NCBI GenBank assembly: GCA_963676355.1
Contig: OY781093.1
Span: 868,001 to 932,000, forward strand
Reading direction: 5' to 3'
Length of the DNA stretch: 64,000 nucleotides
Source of the DNA: JAGLOK01 sp963676355
GTDB taxonomy: Bacteria; Bacillota; Clostridia; Christensenellales; UMGS416
Below are positions 59,791 through 64,000 of the stretch, in pieces (the stretch's first letter is position 1; every line of letters begins with the position of its first letter). The notes beneath the pieces are model-generated. The model had not been told where the DNA came from and made no database searches. It saw nothing but the letters and a program-made list of their open reading frames with translations. The position numbers and the translations under genes are program-made.

Positions 59791-60741
59791 ATGACAAATG
59801 TATTAATGCAAAATAGGTTTGATGAAAAAAGAATAAAAGCTTTGGAAGAAAAGTACGGACTTAATATATATTTCATGGAAGACGAGAAAATGCCGGCGCA
59901 AAGCGTATTGGACAAAATCGAGATTTTTGCCAGCTGGCGCTTAAATAATGCGGTGGAAATAATGCCTGATCTTAAATGGATACATTTTCACATGGCAGGT
60001 GTAGATAGATATGTGAAAAAATTCAGGGAGATGGAGGATAAACCTAAGGTTACAAACGGCAGTGGAACATATGATGTTTCTATATCCGAGCACACGGTAT
60101 CACTGCTTCTTACAGTTGCACGCAATATCAATAAATATGTAATTAATCAAACATGCGATAATTGGGAGAATAGGGGCAGAGTCGTGGAGATTAAAAACTC
60201 TGTTGTAGGTATTGTGGGGTTTGGTAGCATTGGAAGCTATACTGGACAGCTGCTTAAAGCTTTTGGAGCAAAAATATATGCGCAAAAGATGAGTGAGATT
60301 GATAAGCCGGATTTTGTGGACAAAATGTTTTATGGAGATAAAGGGCTGGATGAGATGCTTCCAGCTTGTGACTTTGTGTTGCTGTTTCTTCCAGGAACAG
60401 AAAAGACGAAACATCTTTTTAACAAAGAAAGAATGATGAAGATGAAAAAAGGTGCGATAATTACAAATATTGGGCGCGGAAATGTTATAGACACCGATGC
60501 TTTGGTTCAGTTGATGGAAGAAGGGCATATTGGCGGGGCAGGTCTTGATGTGACGGATCCGGAACCACTTCCAAAGGGACATAAATTGTGGAAAGTGAAA
60601 AACGCAGTGATTACTCCCCATGTTTCATATGCTTCACCGAAGTTAAAAGAACGCATGCTTGATGTATTTGAGGCTAATCTTATAAAATACTTGGCGAATG
60701 AGAAGATGCCGAACGAAGTTGATTTTGAAAAGGGATATTAA
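59791..60741 (+). CDS. D-2-hydroxyacid dehydrogenase family protein
   Basis: 316 aa. NAD-binding Rossmann motif GIVGFGSIGSYTGQLLKAFG (about 140-160), the arginine signature TNIGRGNVIDTDALVQLM, the glutamate in DVTDPEPLP and the catalytic histidine in TPHVSYAS. The N-terminal catalytic half is divergent, as in the glyoxylate/hydroxypyruvate reductase-like subgroup. GAGGTGAAA places the start at ATG 59791, not at the TTG before it. One base separates its stop from the HAD gene start. Substrate not decidable. Confidence 0.9.
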   Translation: MTNVLMQNRFDEKRIKALEEKYGLNIYFMEDEKMPAQSVLDKIEIFASWRLNNAVEIMPDLKWIHFHMAGVDRYVKKFREMEDKPKVTNGSGTYDVSISEHTVSLLLTVARNINKYVINQTCDNWENRGRVVEIKNSVVGIVGFGSIGSYTGQLLKAFGAKIYAQKMSEIDKPDFVDKMFYGDKGLDEMLPACDFVLLFLPGTEKTKHLFNKERMMKMKKGAIITNIGRGNVIDTDALVQLMEEGHIGGAGLDVTDPEPLPKGHKLWKVKNAVITPHVSYASPKLKERMLDVFEANLIKYLANEKMPNEVDFEKGY

Positions 60742-60742
60742 A

Positions 60743-61387
60743 ATGAAGTATAAACATGTGATATGGGACTGGAATGGAACTCTGCTTAATGACGTTGAAC
60801 TTGGGCATAAAATGCTTGTGCATCTGCAAAAGCTAAAAGGTGCAAATATTTCAACATTTGACGAGTATAGAGAAATTTTCACTTTTCCTATTACTGATTT
60901 CTATAAAAGAGCTGGTATCTATGAAAATGAAGAGAATTTTAAAGAACTGGCGGAAATATATATAAGCAATTATAAAAAAGGTGTTAAGGATTGTGAATTA
61001 CAATCTGGTGCATTAGATGCCCTTGAAATGTTGAAAGATAAAGGGATAACCAGCTCTGTTTTGACTGCAAGCCATGAAAAAATGGCAAAAGAGCAGATAG
61101 CCAGTTACGGTCTTAATGATTTCTTTCTGGCAGTAACGGGAAAAACAGACTTTTATGCTTCAGGAAAAAGTGAGTTAATACAGGTGCACCTTGATAAAAT
61201 TAAATATTGTTCTGAAGAGATAGTTTTTGTAGGAGATACTTTTCACGATGCAGAAATAGCAAACCTTATAGGTTGCGGACATATCTTAGTTGAAAATGGC
61301 CACCAGCTTATAAATAAAAGCAAAATAAGAAACCTTATTGTCGCGGAAAACCTGAAAAGTGCGGTGGAAATAATAATAAAAAGCTAG
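60743..61387 (+). CDS. HAD-superfamily hydrolase (phosphoglycolate phosphatase-like)
   Basis: 214 aa. HAD motif I reads DWNGTL, the variant seen in some PGP-like phosphatases; motif II is TSSVLTAS, motif III a lysine in GKTDFYASGKSE, and motif IV FVGDTFHDAEIA. A helical cap lies between motifs I and II (about 20-85). Likely a soluble small-molecule phosphatase. Co-transcribed with the 2-hydroxyacid dehydrogenase just upstream. The next 1.2 kb contains no normal-size gene but three tandem mini-cassettes. Confidence 0.88.
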   Translation: MKYKHVIWDWNGTLLNDVELGHKMLVHLQKLKGANISTFDEYREIFTFPITDFYKRAGIYENEENFKELAEIYISNYKKGVKDCELQSGALDALEMLKDKGITSSVLTASHEKMAKEQIASYGLNDFFLAVTGKTDFYASGKSELIQVHLDKIKYCSEEIVFVGDTFHDAEIANLIGCGHILVENGHQLINKSKIRNLIVAENLKSAVEIIIKS

Positions 61388-61402
61388 TGACGACATTGAA
61401 TT

Positions 61403-61417
61403 TGTGCATATTGCACA
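61403..61417. promoter_or_regulatory. Palindromic site of mini-cassette 1
   Basis: TGTGCA-TAT-TGCACA. Its centre (61410) is 101 bp before the first base of the -10 box of cassette 1, exactly as in cassettes 2 and 3. Confidence 0.7.
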
Positions 61418-61487
61418 TATTTGAATGTAACAGAATAGTAATATTACCTTTTTAGTCGGATTTAATTTTTTGTTCATATTTATTGTG

Positions 61488-61516
61488 TTGTTTTTCTTAG
61501 CTATTGCTAGTATTAT
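61488..61516 (+). promoter_or_regulatory. Promoter of mini-cassette 1
   Basis: TTGTTT (61488-61493), 17 bp, TATTAT (61511-61516). Start expected near 61523. Confidence 0.7.
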
Positions 61517-61548
61517 ATGATTAAATTCAAAAGAAAGGGGACCGTGAA

Positions 61549-61623
61549 ATGAACAAGAAAAAGAAAAATGATCTAACGTTGTTGGCTTATATATTCGCAG
61601 CGTCTCAGTTCAATCGTTACTGA
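61549..61623 (+). CDS. Small peptide of mini-cassette 1 (24 aa)
   Basis: Peptide MNKKKKNDLTLL followed by AYIFAASQFNRY. A cationic head and a hydrophobic middle, like short signal or membrane-active peptides. GAAAGGGG lies 8 bp before the ATG, and a 17-spaced promoter lies 33 bp upstream. It shares LLAY and the basic head with the peptide of cassette 3. Too short for ordinary gene finders. Supported by three parallel cassettes with the same layout, not by homology to any family I know. Confidence 0.65.
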   Translation: MNKKKKNDLTLLAYIFAASQFNRY

Positions 61624-61624
61624 T

Positions 61625-61721
61625 CTGTGAGAATTAAAAGCTAATAGGCAATTAAGCGACACAGGGAAGACTCCCTTTTAAACTAAATCGTAATTACAAG
61701 CGTCCGGGACCGGGCGCTTTT
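61625..61721 (+). ncRNA. Structured RNA tail of mini-cassette 1 with two terminators
   Basis: CTGTG (61625-61629) pairs with CACAG (61660-61664) across 30 nt; the stem begins one base after the stop codon. AGGGA/TCCCT (61663-61676) plus TTTT makes the first terminator-like hairpin, sharing bases with the first stem. AAGCG-TCCGG/CCGGG-CGCTT plus T residues (61698-61721) makes the second. Confidence 0.55.
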
Positions 61722-61813
61722 ATGTTGAAAGAATATATTTTTATAACTGTAAGTTAGTGCAAAAATATATTTGCGACTAAAACATCCAGTAAACAGTAGG
61801 GTTATTTATGTTT

Positions 61814-61828
61814 TATGCAGTATGCACA
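61814..61828. promoter_or_regulatory. Palindromic site of mini-cassette 2
   Basis: TATGCA-GTA-TGCACA; one mismatch to the sites of cassettes 1 and 3, same 3-bp spacer and same 101-bp distance from centre (61821) to the -10 box. Confidence 0.65.
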
Positions 61829-61898
61829 TAAAAAAGCGGCGCGAAATAGAAACAATAACTTTTTGTGATTAATTAATATTTTGTTTATATTATTTGTG

Positions 61899-61927
61899 TT
61901 GTTTTATAAAAAATTTGGGTTTATATT
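61899..61927 (+). promoter_or_regulatory. Promoter of mini-cassette 2
   Basis: TTGTTT (61899-61904), 17 bp, TATATT (61922-61927). Start expected near 61934. Confidence 0.7.
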
Positions 61928-61957
61928 TCAAGTATAAAAGAGAAAGGAGCAAATCAA

Positions 61958-62038
61958 ATGAAAAGAAAAAAAGATAGTTTTGAAGAGACACTCGTATGGT
62001 TATATTCAATGACAATGGATACTTTTAGGAATTTATAA
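61958..62038 (+). CDS. Small peptide of mini-cassette 2 (26 aa)
   Basis: Peptide MKRKKDSFEETLV followed by WLYSMTMDTFRNL. A basic head and an amphipathic rest; more polar than the other two peptides. GAAAGGAG lies 9 bp before the ATG. The stop codon TAA is directly abutted by the conserved RNA stem. The peptide sequence is diverged from cassettes 1 and 3, although the RNA after it is strongly conserved with cassette 3. Confidence 0.65.
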   Translation: MKRKKDSFEETLVWLYSMTMDTFRNL

Positions 62039-62134
62039 CCGCATCGATTGACTAGACAACAAAATAGACCAAACGCTGCGGGGTTAACACACCCCGTTTC
62101 TTTATATCAAGCGCTGCATATGCAGCGCTTTTGT
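62039..62134 (+). ncRNA. Structured RNA tail of mini-cassette 2 with two terminators
   Basis: CCGCATCG (62039-62046) faces CGCTGCGG (62074-62081) with one mismatch; the loop starts ATTGACTA and ends CCAAA, as in cassette 3. CGGGG/CCCCG (62079-62096) overlaps the first stem and is followed by TTTCTTT. A perfect stem AAGCGCTGCAT/ATGCAGCGCTT (62109-62130) with T residues closes the unit. Confidence 0.6.
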
Positions 62135-62148
62135 TTTTTAAAATACAT

Positions 62149-62172
62149 TATCTTATATTACGTAATAAGATA
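62149..62172. repeat. Near-perfect 24-bp palindrome between cassettes 2 and 3
   Basis: TATCTTAT and TAAGATA flank a central TTACGTAA. It lies between the second terminator of cassette 2 and the palindromic site of cassette 3. It has no counterpart at the same place in the other units. Confidence 0.5.
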
Positions 62173-62194
62173 GTATGGATAAAATGAATTCAAT

Positions 62195-62209
62195 TGTGCA
62201 CATTGCACA
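62195..62209. promoter_or_regulatory. Palindromic site of mini-cassette 3
   Basis: TGTGCA-CAT-TGCACA, centre 62202, again 101 bp before the -10 box. Confidence 0.7.
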
Positions 62210-62279
62210 CAAATAGTATCTATCCAATATAAACTTTATCTTTTTTGAAAAACTTTTTATTTTATTCTTTCAAATCGTA

Positions 62280-62308
62280 TTGAAACTACATTTTTACGCA
62301 TGTATTAT
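62280..62308 (+). promoter_or_regulatory. Promoter of mini-cassette 3
   Basis: TTGAAA (62280-62285), 17 bp, TATTAT (62303-62308). Start expected near 62315. Confidence 0.7.
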
Positions 62309-62340
62309 TAAGTTGAATTTAAAAGAAGGGAGACAAAATC

Positions 62341-62415
62341 ATGAAAAAAGAAAAGAATAACTTTATGCTATTATTGGCTTATTTAATGGTTGCAGGTAGA
62401 GGAAGCACATTTTAG
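62341..62415 (+). CDS. Small peptide of mini-cassette 3 (24 aa)
   Basis: Peptide MKKEKNNFMLLL followed by AYLMVAGRGSTF. Basic head, then a strongly hydrophobic run with LLAY, as in cassette 1. AAGGGAG lies about 9 bp before the ATG. The TAG stop is directly followed by the conserved stem. The size and head/tail pattern recall short hydrophobic signalling peptides of Firmicutes, but no receptor or transporter gene adjoins it in the window. Confidence 0.65.
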   Translation: MKKEKNNFMLLLAYLMVAGRGSTF

Positions 62416-62512
62416 CCGCACCGATTGACTAACAAAACTTAATAAGCCAAACGATGCGGGGTTAACTACCCCGTTTTTTTATATATAAAGTGTCGAATAT
62501 TCGGCACTTTTT
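62416..62512 (+). ncRNA. Structured RNA tail of mini-cassette 3 with two terminators
   Basis: CCGCACCG (62416-62423) faces CGATGCGG (62452-62459) with one mismatch. The loop reads ATTGACTAAC ... AAGCCAAA. CGGGG/CCCCG (62457-62473) plus seven T is a strong terminator; AAGTGTCGAA/TTCGGCACTT plus T residues (62488-62512) is a second one. Confidence 0.6.
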
Positions 62513-62558
62513 AATTTCTTCAAAATTATCTATAACAAAATAGATATAAAATAAAATG

Positions 62559-62587
62559 TTTAAATTACTTTAATGATATTATATAAT
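62559..62587 (+). promoter_or_regulatory. Promoter placing the start at the ATG of the 199-aa gene (possible leaderless mRNA)
   Basis: TATAAT (62582-62587) with weak TTTAAA 17 bp upstream (62559-62564). Start expected about 62594, one base before the ATG at 62595. Confidence 0.5.
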
Positions 62588-62594
62588 GTGTTAA

Positions 62595-63194
62595 ATGAAT
62601 GATAAAACATTAAAAACAGTCGGATATATTCTCCGCGGTATATGGTTTTTTCTTAAAATCACAATTATTATAATAGCCGTAATTTCACTTATGGCAGCAG
62701 GATATATTGTCTCACGTGATATAGCTAATGTGTATATAATCACGACAGACGGAATGAAGCTTCGAGCAGGTGTAGCTCTCGGGACTGAAGACTCCGGGGA
62801 TTTATATAAGTTCTTCAGTGGAACGTTTGTTGCAAATGATGCGGAATTATCAAATGGGAAATATGATAATTATGTGATACGTGACTTTGAGTATAAGATA
62901 AAGCTTAAGAGCCTGTGGTGTAATCCGTGGCGCAAAACAGCTGAAGTTACATTTGTTGAGAATGTAAAAAACATAAGTGGTGTGTCAAGCAACACACAAG
63001 AAGGTGACGAAGAAGTTGAAATCCCTGAGTGGCCAAGAAGAGAGCTTAAGATTTCTTTTATAAATATTGAGGATAAATGGCTTATAAATGATATAGTCGT
63101 TCGTGAATATCTAGAACCAGAGCCCACGCCTACTGATGAGCCAGAAATTTCTTCGTTTGCAGAAGGAATGACACCAACACCAAATCCATCATAA
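62595..63194 (+). CDS. Single-pass membrane protein, unknown
   Basis: 199 aa, not recognised. A TM helix lies at about residues 18-42 (FFLKITIIIIAVISLMAAGY), with an outward-facing domain of about 130 residues that has beta character (for example YVIRDFEYKIKLKSLWCNPW and ELKISFINIEDKWLINDIVV). A proline/threonine-rich tail EPEPTPTDEPE ... TPTPNPS follows. No ribosome site is seen before the ATG and a -10 box lies 8 bp upstream, so the mRNA may be leaderless. Followed 6 bp later by dus, probably on the same transcript. Confidence 0.7.
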   Translation: MNDKTLKTVGYILRGIWFFLKITIIIIAVISLMAAGYIVSRDIANVYIITTDGMKLRAGVALGTEDSGDLYKFFSGTFVANDAELSNGKYDNYVIRDFEYKIKLKSLWCNPWRKTAEVTFVENVKNISGVSSNTQEGDEEVEIPEWPRRELKISFINIEDKWLINDIVVREYLEPEPTPTDEPEISSFAEGMTPTPNPS

Positions 63195-63200
63195 CTTATT

Positions 63201-64000
63201 ATGAACATAGGCAATTTAAAAATTTCCGCAGGGGCATATTTAGGGCCAATGGCGGGAGTTACAGATGTAGTATTTAGAACTATATGCAAAAAATATGGAG
63301 CAGCTTTAACTTGCACTGAAATGGTTAGTGTTCAGGGTCTTTTTTATCAACCAAAAAAATCTTTGGAGCTTATGCAAAAAGATACAGGGACGCCGCAATT
63401 GATTCAGATTTTTGGTTCTGAACCAAAAATGATGGCAGATATGGCACAAAAGCATTGTAAAGACTATGACATTATAGATATTAATATGGGGTGTCCTGCA
63501 CCAAAGATAGTTAAAGGCGGAGCGGGGAGTGCACTGATGCAGACACCTCAGCTTGCGTTTGATATCGTTAGAGCTGTTGCGGATAAAACACAAAAACCAG
63601 TAACATGCAAGATACGAGCTGGATGGGATGAAAGCAGCGTTAATGCTGTTGAGTTTGCCGGAGGTCTTCAAGAAGCGGGGGCAAGCTGTGTTGCAATCCA
63701 TGCTAGAACGAGACAACAGTATTATTCAGGTAAGGCAGATTGGGCTTTGATTAAGAGCGTAAAGGATGCCTTAAATATACCTGTTATAGGTAATGGTGAT
63801 GTCAATTGCGCTTTGGATGCAAAAAGAATGCTGGATGAAACAGGGTGCGACATGGTCATGGTCGGACGCGCAGCTCAGGGTAAGCCATATATATTTGAGC
63901 AGATTAAAGCGTATCTTGAAGCAGGAGAGATAACCGATGTACCTTGCATTGAGCAAAGAATAAAGGACGCATTGCAGCATGCACAAGGGCTATGCGAATT
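63201..64000 (+). CDS. dus: tRNA-dihydrouridine synthase, truncated by the window end
   Basis: 266 codons visible. FMN-dependent reduction of uridines in tRNA D-loops. Signatures: ISAGAYLGPMAGVTDVVFRT, QIFGSEPKMMADMA, IDINMGCPAPKIVKGGAGSA with the catalytic cysteine, CKIRAGWDESS, AIHARTRQQYYSG and VIGNGDVN with VMVGRAAQGKPYIF. DusB-like by pattern. The 3' end lies beyond base 64000. Confidence 0.95.
   Translation, partial: MNIGNLKISAGAYLGPMAGVTDVVFRTICKKYGAALTCTEMVSVQGLFYQPKKSLELMQKDTGTPQLIQIFGSEPKMMADMAQKHCKDYDIIDINMGCPAPKIVKGGAGSALMQTPQLAFDIVRAVADKTQKPVTCKIRAGWDESSVNAVEFAGGLQEAGASCVAIHARTRQQYYSGKADWALIKSVKDALNIPVIGNGDVNCALDAKRMLDETGCDMVMVGRAAQGKPYIFEQIKAYLEAGEITDVPCIEQRIKDALQHAQGLCE

Noticed and set aside
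61549..62415. The three small peptides as attenuation leader peptides for a downstream gene
   Set aside because: Each unit ends in two terminators before the next promoter, with no gene between; codons are not enriched for one amino acid apart from Lys in the head.
61403..62512. CRISPR array or IS remnants as explanation for the repeats
   Set aside because: Units are 300-400 bp, differ in sequence between landmarks, and carry promoters and terminators. No short identical repeats, spacers, transposase fragments or terminal inverted repeats.

Overview
The window looks like chromosome of a low-GC, Gram-positive, anaerobic-type member of the Clostridia. Support for this includes T-box leaders on glyQS and on a branched-chain amino acid operon, a Firmicutes-type mrnC-rlmB-yacP / rpmG-secE-nusG-rplKAJL neighbourhood, Mini-RNase III, a long-form hibernation factor, strong AGGAGG ribosome sites, a ferredoxin operon and two lipoboxes. 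I cannot name the species.
Region 1 (1-14846) is accessory and visibly richer in A+T than the rest. It starts with a five-gene, translationally coupled type I restriction-modification operon on the minus strand (hsdM, membrane protein, hsdS, membrane protein, hsdR truncated by the window edge). Next come a divergent XRE repressor and membrane-anchored protein pair, then an integrative-element module: a gene II/X-like replication initiator, an excisionase-like protein, a zinc-finger-tailed unknown and a tyrosine integrase. A large Roc-COR GTPase gene lies between the integrase and tRNA-Ser(GCU). The 3' end of that tRNA faces the module, which is the usual geometry of an element inserted at a tRNA; the other end is not visible.
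Region 2 (15266-28750) is chromosomal. It holds a Crp/Fnr regulator divergent from a ferredoxin-cupin pair, a small operon (unknown cupin-like protein, tag, ridA), and a T-box-controlled operon ilvN-ilvC-cimA-leuC-leuD-leuB-ilvD-ilvB. Together these enzymes make valine and, through citramalate, isoleucine; no leuA is seen. A structured leader of about 215 nt sits before ilvD.
Region 3 (28750-43000) has an RND exporter with its TetR regulator, an AraC/GyrI regulator, glyQS with its T-box, hpf, secA, prfB and tsaD. Region 4 (43600-57700) is the translation/transcription cluster mrnC-thyA-folA-rlmB-yacP and rpmG-secE-nusG-rplK-rplA-rplJ-rplL. It is split by genes for a cyclophilin lipoprotein, a GGDEF/HD-GYP protein, an ABC exporter and an eight-repeat PASTA protein, where related genomes usually carry sigH.
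Region 5 (57700-64000) holds an SGNH lipoprotein, an MFS transporter, a 2-hydroxyacid dehydrogenase, a HAD phosphatase and the start of a dus gene. Between HAD and dus lies the most unusual part of the window: three tandem miniature cassettes (61403-62512). Each has a palindromic site (TRTGCA-N3-TGCACA) whose centre is exactly 101 bp upstream of the -10 box, a 17-bp-spaced promoter, a 24-26 codon cationic-hydrophobic peptide gene, a structured RNA starting 0-1 nt after the stop codon, and two terminator-like hairpins. I recognise no known system in them.
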